Shown: positions 17,305 to 25,725 of the stretch, one piece after another | Position numbering within the stretch: the stretch's first letter is position 1 | How the letters are laid out: each line of letters begins with the position of its first letter | Origin: Bifidobacterium sp. | Lineage (GTDB): Bacteria; Actinomycetota; Actinomycetes; Actinomycetales; Bifidobacteriaceae | Direction of reading: 5' to 3' | NCBI RefSeq assembly: GCF_022640935.1 | Contig: NZ_JALCCV010000012.1 | Location: 1-52,419, forward strand | DNA length: 52,419 bases | Translations under genes and position numbers: made by a program | The notes under the pieces: model-generated | What the model was told of the DNA's origin: nothing | What the model saw: the letters and a program-made list of their open reading frames with translations, nothing else | Databases searched by the model: none

Positions 17305-18735
17305 CTACTTGATCGCCCCGCTCAAGTCGCCGTTGTAGTCAACGTCTTTGGTCTCCTTGGTCATGATCAGCGAGACGAAAGTCAGCGCGGAGGCGATGGC
17401 GAGGTAGACGCCGACAAGCCAGGTGCTGCCGCCGGCGGCCGCCCACAGCGCCGTAGCGATGATCGGCGCGAGCGCGGCGCCGATGATCGAGCTGACGTTG
17501 TATGCGATGGCAGAGCCAGTGTAGCGCACATTGGTGGGGAACATCTCGGGCAGCAGCGCGCCCATCGGGCCGAAGGTGAAGCCCATCAGCGTGAAGCCGA
17601 TGACGAGGAACGCCTCGACCAGAGCGCCGTTGAACGAGGTGTTCGCCTTGGCATCCAGGAAGATGGGGAACATCAGCGCGAAGACGATAATGATGGCCGT
17701 GATCCAGAGCAGCAGCTTGCGGCGCCCAATCGAATCAGCGAGCGGGCCGGAGAGGATCGTGAACAGGCCGAAGAACACCACGCCGATGATCTGCATCAGC
17801 ACGAAATCGGTGTAGTTGATGCCCAAGCCGGCAGGGTTGGTGTCGGAAGGATGAGTGCCGTACGAGAGGCTGAACGTGGTCATGAGGTAGAAGAGCACGT
17901 ACGTGGCGAGCATGGCGAACGTGCCGAGCACGACAGCCCTCATATGGTGGCGCAGCGTGTCGAAAAGCGGCACCTTGACGATGGCGCCTTTGGCCTCGGC
18001 CTGCTTGAATGTTTCGGATTCAGCAAGCTTCGAACGCACATACAGACCGACGATCACCATTACGGAGCTGAACAGGAACGGAATGCGCCAGCCCCAGCTG
18101 AGGAATGCCTCAGACTGCATGGTGGATCCGTCGGGATGCGGCAACGTGAAATTGATGATGAGGAAGAGGCCGTTGGCGATGATGAAGCCGATGGGAGCGC
18201 CCAATTGCGGGAAGGTGCCGTATAGCGCCCGCTTGTTCTGCGGAGCATTCTCGGTGGCGACCAACGCCGCTCCCGACCATTCTCCACCCAGCGCAAAACC
18301 TTGCGTCAGGCGCAGGATGAGGAGCAGCAGGGCGGCCCACAGCCCGATCTGGTCGAAGGTGGGGAGAATCCCCACCAGGAATGTTGCAATGCCCATGGTC
18401 ATCAGGCAGGCGACGAGGGTCGCCTTGCGGCCGCGCTTATCGCCCATATGGCCATAGAAGATCGCGCCGACGGGCCGGGCGATCATCGCGGCCCCGAACA
18501 CACCGAACGAGGCGAGCTGGCTGGCGACCAGATTGCCGCTCGGGAAGAACAAGTGCGGGAACACCAGCACAGCTGCGGTTGCATATACGTAAAAATCATA
18601 GAATTCGACCGTCGTGCCTACCAGGCTTGCGGCGATCACCTCCGCAGGGGAGTTCAACGGTTTGCTTTGTTGTTTCTTGACGGTTGCGGCTGAAAACGCC
18701 GCCATGTCCGTCGCCTCTTCGGCTACTGAGGACAC
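17305..18735 (-). CDS. MFS transporter, metabolite:H+ symporter family
   Basis: The 476-residue inner-membrane protein has the twelve helices of a major facilitator. The N-terminal signature GTTVEFYDFYVYATAAVLVFP and the loop GHMGDKRGRKATLVACLMTM are diagnostic of the MHS group, which includes shikimate, betaine, proline and citrate symporters. RLTQGFALGGEWSGAALVATE in helix 4-5 is also typical. The loop between the halves carries a second conserved site (ADSIGRRKLLLW). The substrate cannot be read from sequence. It starts with GTG, with AAAGGA directly upstream. It stands alone on the minus strand downstream of the alpha-glucoside locus. Confidence 0.88.
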   Translation of the reverse strand: MSSVAEEATDMAAFSAATVKKQQSKPLNSPAEVIAASLVGTTVEFYDFYVYATAAVLVFPHLFFPSGNLVASQLASFGVFGAAMIARPVGAIFYGHMGDKRGRKATLVACLMTMGIATFLVGILPTFDQIGLWAALLLLILRLTQGFALGGEWSGAALVATENAPQNKRALYGTFPQLGAPIGFIIANGLFLIINFTLPHPDGSTMQSEAFLSWGWRIPFLFSSVMVIVGLYVRSKLAESETFKQAEAKGAIVKVPLFDTLRHHMRAVVLGTFAMLATYVLFYLMTTFSLSYGTHPSDTNPAGLGINYTDFVLMQIIGVVFFGLFTILSGPLADSIGRRKLLLWITAIIIVFALMFPIFLDAKANTSFNGALVEAFLVIGFTLMGFTFGPMGALLPEMFPTNVRYTGSAIAYNVSSIIGAALAPIIATALWAAAGGSTWLVGVYLAIASALTFVSLIMTKETKDVDYNGDLSGAIK

Positions 18736-18972
18736 AGTCCTTTTCCTCTCTCAGAACTCTCGAAACGCACCCAAAAGTACGCGGCAGGATACGTCTCCGC
18801 CCTTGGTAAGGTACAAAAAACGATCCGGCAAATAGCAGTCCTCGTGAGACCGGCCTTGTTGAGCGATACTAAGAGCGTGCCCGGACTACGCGCCAAGGCC
18901 GACCAGCATGTGGACATAGCCCTACCAGAGCATGAGCTCTGCGCCGCAGACCGCGGCCAAACGAATGTCTCC

Positions 18973-19000
18973 GGCCCGCCGGGAATGATCCCGGCGGGCC
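18973..19000 (-). terminator. Strong hairpin ending the alpha-glucoside operon
   Basis: A perfect 12-base GC-rich stem (18973-18984 with 18989-19000) with the loop ATGA lies about 80 bases after the GH31 stop. No U tract follows, but U-less hairpins of this kind often end operons in high-GC actinobacteria. Confidence 0.6.
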
Positions 19001-19081
19001 GCGATCGGCCGGCACGCCTCGCGAGCACGACGAAATCCCCCCTGGCGTCGTCGCACATATGCATCGGCGCAGCCATAGGGG

Positions 19082-21574
19082 TCAGGAACGCAAAAGCACC
19101 TCTTCAAAGGCGGAAACCATGCTCTGCGGCAGCTGGTCATGGCGCCGCCCATGATCGTCCGACGATTCGTAATCCAATGTACCTAAAGTCTGCAACCCGC
19201 GCACGCCTTTGTCCCGTATGAGATTGAATGCATCCTCTTTCAACGGGTACGCGATTTGCGCGTCCTTGCAAATCGCGAAGATGTCATGCTCCACCGGATT
19301 GCGCGCGATCGTCAGACCGTCGGGGAACGTGATGAAGATATCGTCGCTGCTAGGCATGGCCGGCAACGCGATGGTCAGACTCATCGTTTCAGCGTCATAG
19401 GAGCTCTTGCAACCGACGCCGTTGACAGCTGCCTTCGCATCGTCGACACCGCGCAGCGTTATCGTCCAGGAACGCTGCCGCGGCACGGCGTCGGCTGCGC
19501 CGGCAACGCCAGCTATATGCAGGCTCGCATGTTCCCAGTCGAAGGCAATCGCGGTGTCGGCAACATGCATGCCGGCCGCATCGGCGCCATAGCGTCCGTC
19601 GTCCTCGCGCAAGGTGAATGCCCCGTCGGCGCCGGGGAACACCAGCAGCCGCAAGGCGGCAGGGTTGGCGACGTCGTTGCTCCTGTCGTTCTGCTGCATG
19701 GGGACGATTCCGCCGGCCTTGGCAAACACCGGCAACGTGTCGATCGTGCGCCAGGCATCGAACTGCATGCCCGACTCGTCCACAGCGCGGTAGCCTCTGC
19801 CGCTGAACAGATCGAACCACTGCCCCTGCGGTAGCCACACTTTTGCCTTCGCCCGCATTACGGACGGATCAATGGGATCGGTGATGGGCGCGGCGATCAG
19901 CTCGGTGCCGAAATAGTATTCGTTGCGTACGCCGTAGGCTTCACCCCGGTCCGGGTATTGCCAGTACATGGGCTCGACGAGTTCAAGACCTTCGGTGGCG
20001 TTGCGCCAGTTCATCGTGTACAGGTAGGGCACCAGCGCCTGGCGCAGGCGCAACACCTTGACCATGGCCGAGCGGACCGGCTCGTGGAAGTTCCACGGCT
20101 CCTTGCCGTTGAATGGGGAATTGCTCGAGTGCAGCCGGTTGATCGGGCTGAACACACCCAGCTGGTACCAACGCGCCTCAAGCTCCTCATCGCGGAAGCC
20201 CATCATATGGCCGCCGATGTCATGGCTCCACCAGCCGTAGCCGATATTTGAAGCAGTGGCGGTGAAGTAGGGCTGGAACCGCAAGGAATCCCAGCTCACG
20301 ACGGTATCCCCGGAGAAGCCGACCGGGTAGCGGTGCGATCCCGGGCCGGCGTAGCGCGAAAACGTCAGCGGCCAGCGTCCCTCGCGGGCCGAATCAAGGT
20401 AATGCAGGTGGTTGAGCATCCACAGCGGGTCGAGCCCCGCCTGCTTGGTCACGCCGCCCTGCTGCCAGTCGATCCACCAGAAGTCGACGCCCTCGTCCTC
20501 CAGATCGTGGTGCATGCCGAAATACGCGTCCACGAACTTCGGGCTGGTCAGATCAAATTCGATCGGGTCTTCGCTCTCCGGGTCGATGCCCAAAGCCCGA
20601 GCCATCTTGGGATAGGCCTGTTCGAAGGAACGGACGCCATCTCGGGGGTGAATATTGAGGGTGACGCGCATGCCACGCTCATGCAAGCGACGCAGGAACG
20701 CCGCGGGATCGGGAAACAGATCATGATTCCATGTGTAGCCCGTCCAGCCGCCGCCGAGCTTGCGGTCGATGTCGGTGACATGCCAGTCCATGTCGATGAC
20801 TGAGGTGGTGAACGGCACGCCTTCGGCATGGAACCGATCCATAAGCTGCAGGTATTCATCGGCCGAATATCGGTAATAGCGGCTCCACCAGTTGCCGAGC
20901 GCGAAACGGGGCAGCAGCGGGGTCGCGCCGGTCAGGCGGTAGAAATCCTGGACGGCCTGGCGGTAACGGTGGCCATATCCGAAGAAGTAGAGGTCGATGC
21001 CCCGATTCGGCCGCGGGGCGATGCCGACCCCGTCGAGGCCGAACATGGCGCCGGGCCGATCAGGGTCATCGGGCGGCACGAGGATATTCGTGGATGAATC
21101 GTCGATGAGTGACCACCCGTCAGGCGAGTTGAGCCCGATGCCGAGATCAGTGGAGCCATTGACGCCATCGAGCGTGCGCGCGGTGCCGCCCAGGTTGGCA
21201 TGCTGGTCATCGCCGTAATGCCAGGTGCTGCAGAAGCCGTCCATGCCTTTGGGCGTGATGCGCAGCCCTTCCTTGGTGAAAGGCCTGCGGTCGTAAGTCA
21301 GATGTATTTCCGGGGTGTCGATGACCAGCAGACCGCCCTGCTCGAACTGTCGCATATGGATGTTCGAGACGTCCTCGAAGTCCCGGTCGATGACCGTCTG
21401 AGTGCAATGATCCTCGAAACGACCGCAATCCGACCACTCGAGGCGAATCAGGGAATCAGTGAGCACTGTGAAACGCCAGTGTTCGCCTTGGATGATCGAC
21501 GACGGCCGCGCATGGGGATGGGCTCCGTGCGGCAGCGCATTGCGGGGATTAGAAGCGGCGTATGAAGCGCTCAT
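19082..21574 (-). CDS. GH31 family alpha-glycosidase
   Basis: About 830 residues with the GH31 layout: beta-sandwich N-terminal domain, (beta/alpha)8 barrel from about residue 220 (PLLPRFALGNWWSRYYRYS), and C-terminal beta domains. With the start at 21574, the likely nucleophile is Asp369 in FWWIDWQQGG and the acid/base Asp423 in GFSGDTVVSWDSL. DMDWHVTDIDRKLGGGWTGY is the substrate-binding loop. No signal peptide is seen, so it acts inside the cell on imported oligosaccharides. The WIDWQQ form differs from the WIDMNE of classical alpha-glucosidases, so it could act on alpha-glucosyl or alpha-xylosyl linkages. GAAGG lies upstream of the ATG; a GTG at 21586 is less likely. It is the last gene of the locus. 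Confidence 0.9.
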   Translation of the reverse strand: MSASYAASNPRNALPHGAHPHARPSSIIQGEHWRFTVLTDSLIRLEWSDCGRFEDHCTQTVIDRDFEDVSNIHMRQFEQGGLLVIDTPEIHLTYDRRPFTKEGLRITPKGMDGFCSTWHYGDDQHANLGGTARTLDGVNGSTDLGIGLNSPDGWSLIDDSSTNILVPPDDPDRPGAMFGLDGVGIAPRPNRGIDLYFFGYGHRYRQAVQDFYRLTGATPLLPRFALGNWWSRYYRYSADEYLQLMDRFHAEGVPFTTSVIDMDWHVTDIDRKLGGGWTGYTWNHDLFPDPAAFLRRLHERGMRVTLNIHPRDGVRSFEQAYPKMARALGIDPESEDPIEFDLTSPKFVDAYFGMHHDLEDEGVDFWWIDWQQGGVTKQAGLDPLWMLNHLHYLDSAREGRWPLTFSRYAGPGSHRYPVGFSGDTVVSWDSLRFQPYFTATASNIGYGWWSHDIGGHMMGFRDEELEARWYQLGVFSPINRLHSSNSPFNGKEPWNFHEPVRSAMVKVLRLRQALVPYLYTMNWRNATEGLELVEPMYWQYPDRGEAYGVRNEYYFGTELIAAPITDPIDPSVMRAKAKVWLPQGQWFDLFSGRGYRAVDESGMQFDAWRTIDTLPVFAKAGGIVPMQQNDRSNDVANPAALRLLVFPGADGAFTLREDDGRYGADAAGMHVADTAIAFDWEHASLHIAGVAGAADAVPRQRSWTITLRGVDDAKAAVNGVGCKSSYDAETMSLTIALPAMPSSDDIFITFPDGLTIARNPVEHDIFAICKDAQIAYPLKEDAFNLIRDKGVRGLQTLGTLDYESSDDHGRRHDQLPQSMVSAFEEVLLRS

Positions 21575-21720
21575 GGATAATTGCACCTTCGTAATGGTCG
21601 GTTATGATTGTAATGAATGATTGGGAACTTGCAGCTTAGGCGGCGAAGCTGCAAAATGCGCAGCGCCAAAGGCGAATCGCATCAGGTGCGCAGGAGTGCG
21701 CATATACCGGGAATCGAAAC

Positions 21721-21767
21721 GGCCGAATGCCGCCGTCCCCATGTTGGGGACGCAAGGGCCTTCGGCC
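21721..21767 (-). terminator. Intercistronic hairpin before the GH31 gene
   Basis: GGCCGAA (21721-21727) pairs with TTCGGCC (21761-21767), and inside it GTCCCC (21735-21740) pairs with GGGGAC (21746-21751). It starts 16 bases behind the permease stop on the minus strand. No U tract follows, so partial termination or RNA protection is likely. The 209-base gap to GH31 is the largest in the operon. Confidence 0.5.
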
Positions 21768-21783
21768 ATTCGAGCAGCGACGG

Positions 21784-22776
21784 TCAGCCCTTGACGGCGC
21801 CGATCATCACGCCTTTGTTGAAATACTTCTGCAGGAACGGATAGATGACCAGCAACGGCACCGTGGACACTATGATGATGCCGAACTTTATCTGATCCGC
21901 GAAATTCTGCGCTTCAGAGGCGGTCATGCTGGCATTGTTGGCGCCGTTATTCGCCTGGTTGGCGATGAGAATCATCTGCAGCACATTCTGCAAGGGCTGC
22001 TGATCCTGGTTGCGGATGTAGATCAGCCCGGTGAAGAAATCATTCCAGTGCCCGACGAAGCAATACAGCCCGATGACTGCAAGAACAGCGCTCGAAAGCG
22101 GCAGCACGATCTTGAAGAAAAACCCGAAATAGGATACGCCGTCGACTCGGGCCGAGTCTCGGAGTTCCTCAGGTATCGAGCTTTCAAAGAACGAACGGGC
22201 GATGATCATGTTGTACACGCCGAACGCCCCCGGCAGGATGAAGACCCACATGCTGTTGAGCAGGCCGAGCTGCTTCATGAGCAGGTAGCTGGGGATCAGG
22301 CCACCGCTAAAGAACATGGTGAATGCAAACAGAAACATGATGATGCGTCTGGGCCTGAATTCCCTGCGCGAAAGCGCGAAGGCAGCCGGAATCGTGACTA
22401 TGAGGTTCACCGCAGTGCCAACGACGGTGTACAGGATGGTGTTGCGGTACCCGATCCAGATGCGGCTGTCCGTGAGGATCTTGGCATACCCCTGCACGCT
22501 GAGCCCCTTGGGGAGGATGGAGACTTGCCCTTGCGCCACAGCGGTGGGGTCCGAGAAGGATGCGATGACGATGAACCAGAGCGGGTAGACGACCGCCACC
22601 ACGATCACGGCGATGATCACGGCGATGATCGTGTCGACGACCCAATCGGAAACCGTTTTTTTCTGCGCCGTGTGTTTGTTGAACGGTACCGCCGAGTGCG
22701 GCTCTTTCGCCGCAGGCCCAACCGCGATTGGCGCCAGAGGGGCTTGTGCAACCGAAGTATGAAGAGAACTTGCCAT
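21784..22776 (-). CDS. ABC sugar importer permease (CUT1, MalG/LplC type)
   Basis: About 330 residues and six membrane helices after a cytosolic N-terminus of about 50 residues. The binding-protein-dependent EAA motif is in ELRDSARVDGVSYFGFFFKIVLPLSSAV, which docks to the ATPase. The C-terminal FLQKYFNKGVMIGAVKG is the classical end of MalG-like CUT1 permeases of the LplC/YtcP branch, which often serve complex oligosaccharides. I prefer the ATG at 22776, 16 bases after the partner stop, over 22833 inside it. It works with the permease at 22793 and the lipoprotein at 25726; no ATPase gene is in the locus. Confidence 0.9.
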   Translation of the reverse strand: MASSLHTSVAQAPLAPIAVGPAAKEPHSAVPFNKHTAQKKTVSDWVVDTIIAVIIAVIVVAVVYPLWFIVIASFSDPTAVAQGQVSILPKGLSVQGYAKILTDSRIWIGYRNTILYTVVGTAVNLIVTIPAAFALSRREFRPRRIIMFLFAFTMFFSGGLIPSYLLMKQLGLLNSMWVFILPGAFGVYNMIIARSFFESSIPEELRDSARVDGVSYFGFFFKIVLPLSSAVLAVIGLYCFVGHWNDFFTGLIYIRNQDQQPLQNVLQMILIANQANNGANNASMTASEAQNFADQIKFGIIIVSTVPLLVIYPFLQKYFNKGVMIGAVKG

Positions 22777-22792
22777 GGTATTCGCCGCTTTC

Positions 22793-23755
22793 TTAGAAGA
22801 TGCTCGTGTTGCTGGTCCGCTTGGCGATCGCATTTGCCATCACCAAGAAGAAGAAGTTCACGACAGAATTGAACAGGCCGATAGCCGTCGAATACGAGAA
22901 CTGATTATCGAGTATGCCTATGCGGTATGTGTATGTCGATATCACTTCGGACGCCGTGACATTAAGCGTGTTCTGCATCAGCCAAACCTTCTCGAATCCG
23001 ACGCCCAGCACAGAGCCCATGTTGAGGATCAGCAGCACGCCGATGGTGGGCATAATGGTCGGAATGTCAACGTAGCGAATCAGTTGAAGCCTTCCGGCGC
23101 CATCGATTCGAGCCGCCTCATACAGCGCCAAGTCGACGGAAGACAAGGCTGCGAGATAGATGATGCAGTTCCAGCCGGCATGCTGCCAGACCTCGGAGAT
23201 CCAGTAGATCGGCGCGAAGGCGTTTGGATCGCCCATGAGACTCGTGTTACCAAAGAAACGGCCCAGAAGACCGGTTCCTGGCGAAAGGAAGATCTGCAAT
23301 ATGGAGACCATCACCACAGTGGAGATGAAATGCGGCATGTACGTAATCGTCTGCACGAAGCCTTTGATCTTCGAACTGCCGATCTGATTGATGAGCAGGG
23401 CGAGGATGATCGGTGCAATGAAGCCCATCACCAAAGTCCACATGCTGATGCGGAAGGTGTTCGTGATGATCTCGACGAAGAGCGGATCATTGAAGAACTT
23501 TTCGAAATACTTCCAGCCGACGAAGCGCCCGCCAGTCAGCCCTTTGGTGAAATCGAAGTCCTTGAAGGCCAACTGAATGCCATACATGGGGATGTAAGAG
23601 AATACCACGACGAAAAGAATCGACGGCAGCACGAACACCCATAACTGCCAGTACAGACGGAAATGCCCGACGATCCTCGCGAAGAACGAGGCATGCCTGC
23701 GCCCTTCTATATTGTCCTTCACCGCGACTCGCGAGCCGCTTTTAGTTGCATCCAT
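22793..23755 (-). CDS. ABC sugar importer permease (CUT1, MalF/LplB type)
   Basis: The 320-residue inner-membrane protein has six helices, beginning WVFVLPSILFVVVFSYIPMYGIQLAFKDF, which is typical of LplB-type permeases. The EAA loop is LALYEAARIDGAGRLQLIRYVDIP. It ends in FLVMANAIAKRTSNTSIF. The ATG at 23755 has GGAGAGGA upstream and lies 16 bases after the GH13 stop, while the longer open frame to 24202 runs inside the GH13 gene and is not coding. It pairs with the next permease to form the channel for the sugar bound by the lipoprotein at 25726. Confidence 0.92.
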   Translation of the reverse strand: MDATKSGSRVAVKDNIEGRRHASFFARIVGHFRLYWQLWVFVLPSILFVVVFSYIPMYGIQLAFKDFDFTKGLTGGRFVGWKYFEKFFNDPLFVEIITNTFRISMWTLVMGFIAPIILALLINQIGSSKIKGFVQTITYMPHFISTVVMVSILQIFLSPGTGLLGRFFGNTSLMGDPNAFAPIYWISEVWQHAGWNCIIYLAALSSVDLALYEAARIDGAGRLQLIRYVDIPTIMPTIGVLLILNMGSVLGVGFEKVWLMQNTLNVTASEVISTYTYRIGILDNQFSYSTAIGLFNSVVNFFFLVMANAIAKRTSNTSIF

Positions 23756-23771
23756 GAGATTCCTCTCCATT

Positions 23772-25592
23772 CTAGATCTGATAGACGAATGCGGTCCAAG
23801 GGGAAAGCTTTCCCTCGGCGACATACGTGGCAAGGGCATCGCTGTCCTCGTTGGCGATGAGCACTCTCGAAGCATCGATGCCGTTGGCCAGCAGCAAACT
23901 GGTTTCGACGGGCAACGGCACTGTCTTCGAGCTGACGTTGACGACGGCCAGCACCCGACGGTTAGCGAGCGACCGGGTGAAGGCGTAAACGCACTCGTCA
24001 TCGCGATCCACCAATTGGAACACACCGGCGGCGATGACGTTGTCGGAGTGACGAAGGGCAATGAGCCTGCGGTAGAACGAAAGCACCGAGCCAGGGTCTG
24101 CGGACTCGGCGGCGACGTTGATCTGGGCCTTATTGGAGTTGACCGCCAACCAGGGTTCCGTTTGCGCGCCAGAATCGGTGAAGCCGGCGAAACGGCTGTC
24201 ATCCCACTGCATCGGCGTGCGAGAATTGTCGCGGCTTACCTTCGCGAGCGAGTCCAGCATCGATTCAGGATCCTGAATATGGGCTTCATCGACCCGCTGA
24301 TGGTAGGCGTTGATCGACTCGAGATCCCGGTATTGCTCCAGCCGGGTGAAGCCGGCGTTGGTCATGCCTATTTCCTCGCCCTGGTAGATATACGGGGTGC
24401 CTTTGTGCATATGCAGCAGCAGGCCTAGGGCCTTGGCTGATTTGACGCGCAGCTCCGGCGACGAAGTATCGCCCCAGCGGGACAGCGAGCGAGGCTGGTC
24501 GTGGTTATTGAAGTACAGGCTCGCCCAGCCCTTCGACCTGACGGCATCCTGCTGCTCGGCCATGGCTTGTTTGAGATCCGGCAGATGCAGCGGCACCATA
24601 TTCCACTTTGCGCCGCGCTGATCGACTCCCACGTGGTCGAACAGGAAAAGCATGTCGAGCTCTTTATTCGCCGGATCGGTGACGGCCTCGTTGCGCCTCG
24701 GGGAAATGCCTTGTCCTTCGCCGACCGTGAGATAGCCGTGCCTGGAAGAGAACACTTCGCGGCGCATCTCTTGGAGGAACTCGTCAAGCCGCGGGCCGTC
24801 CATGCTGAAAGGCCAGGGGCTGGAATACCCTTCCTCCCCGACCGGCTCGTCCTCGATGTCGCTGCCGGACTCCCCTGGCAGACGTCCTTTGCCGTCGATG
24901 CATTTGGATATCAAGGTGATGACATCCATGCGGAATCCATCGACGCCACGATCCATCCACCAGTTCATCATGTCGTAGACGGCATGGCGAACATCAGGGT
25001 TCTCCCAGTTGAGATCGGGCTGTTTCTTCGAGAAAGTATGAAGATAATACTCGCCGCGCACAGGGTCATACTGCCAAGCGGAGCCACCGAAGGATCCGCC
25101 CCAGCGATTGGGCTCGGCGCCGGGCGTTCCCGGCTCGCAGCCTTCGCGGGCAGGACGCCACCAATACCAGTCTGCATAGGGAGATTTGCCGTCTCGGGAG
25201 GCTTGGAACCACGCATGCTCGTCGGAAGTGTGATTGACTACCAGATCCATGACGATCTTGATGCCGAGCGCATGGGCCCTGTCCAGCAGCGCATCCATGT
25301 CCGAGAGCGTGCCGAATAAGGGGTCGATGTCGCGGTAGTCGGAGATGTCGTAGCCATTGTCGTCCTGAGGAGAACGGTAGACGGGACTGAGCCATATTGC
25401 ATCGATGCCGAGGTCGGACAAATACTCAAGGCGCGAGGTGATGCCCTTGAGATCGCCGAATCCGTCGCCGTTGCTGTCTTGGAATGAGCGGGGGTAAATC
25501 TGGTAGACGACCGCATTGGCCCACCACGGGTTCGGATCGGCTCCATTGGTGTGGATGGTATCGGGCACTGTCTGGCGTTGCCTGGTAGTCAT
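23772..25592 (-). CDS. GH13 alpha-glucosidase, oligo-1,6-glucosidase type
   Basis: The 606-residue cytosolic enzyme hydrolyses short alpha-glucosides to glucose. The GH13 motifs are in order: DLVVNHTSDEH near 116, GVDGFRMDVI with nucleophile Asp223, TVGEGQG with acid/base Glu292, and FNNHDQPRSL with Asp365. The residue after the nucleophile is Val; in this subfamily Val favours alpha-1,6 linkages (isomaltose type) while Ala favours alpha-1,4, so isomalto-oligosaccharides or panose are likely substrates. The ORF starts at an ATG at 25592, behind an intercistronic hairpin. It is the second gene of the operon headed by the binding protein. Confidence 0.94.
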   Translation of the reverse strand: MTTRQRQTVPDTIHTNGADPNPWWANAVVYQIYPRSFQDSNGDGFGDLKGITSRLEYLSDLGIDAIWLSPVYRSPQDDNGYDISDYRDIDPLFGTLSDMDALLDRAHALGIKIVMDLVVNHTSDEHAWFQASRDGKSPYADWYWWRPAREGCEPGTPGAEPNRWGGSFGGSAWQYDPVRGEYYLHTFSKKQPDLNWENPDVRHAVYDMMNWWMDRGVDGFRMDVITLISKCIDGKGRLPGESGSDIEDEPVGEEGYSSPWPFSMDGPRLDEFLQEMRREVFSSRHGYLTVGEGQGISPRRNEAVTDPANKELDMLFLFDHVGVDQRGAKWNMVPLHLPDLKQAMAEQQDAVRSKGWASLYFNNHDQPRSLSRWGDTSSPELRVKSAKALGLLLHMHKGTPYIYQGEEIGMTNAGFTRLEQYRDLESINAYHQRVDEAHIQDPESMLDSLAKVSRDNSRTPMQWDDSRFAGFTDSGAQTEPWLAVNSNKAQINVAAESADPGSVLSFYRRLIALRHSDNVIAAGVFQLVDRDDECVYAFTRSLANRRVLAVVNVSSKTVPLPVETSLLLANGIDASRVLIANEDSDALATYVAEGKLSPWTAFVYQI

Positions 25593-25662
25593 GTTTTTCT
25601 TACTTCTTCTCTGCCTCGCATGATGCGAATGCGTAGGGCAGTCCTTGATTGCACATCATTGT

Positions 25663-25691
25663 GGGAGCGGCCGTCGTTTCTGGCCGCTCCC
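25663..25691 (-). terminator. Intercistronic hairpin behind the binding-protein gene
   Basis: A perfect 10-base stem, GGGAGCGGCC at 25663-25672 with GGCCGCTCCC at 25682-25691, lies between the lipoprotein and GH13 genes. No U tract follows. Such hairpins usually protect the upstream message and let the binding protein be made in excess over the transporter. Confidence 0.65.
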
Positions 25692-25725
25692 CCAATTCAT
25701 CGCTCCGACGTCGCTGTAGCCTGAG

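Noticed and set aside
23756..24202. N-terminal extension of the first CUT1 permease
   Set aside because: It lies inside the GH13 gene in another frame; the permease has its own start and ribosome-binding site at 23755.
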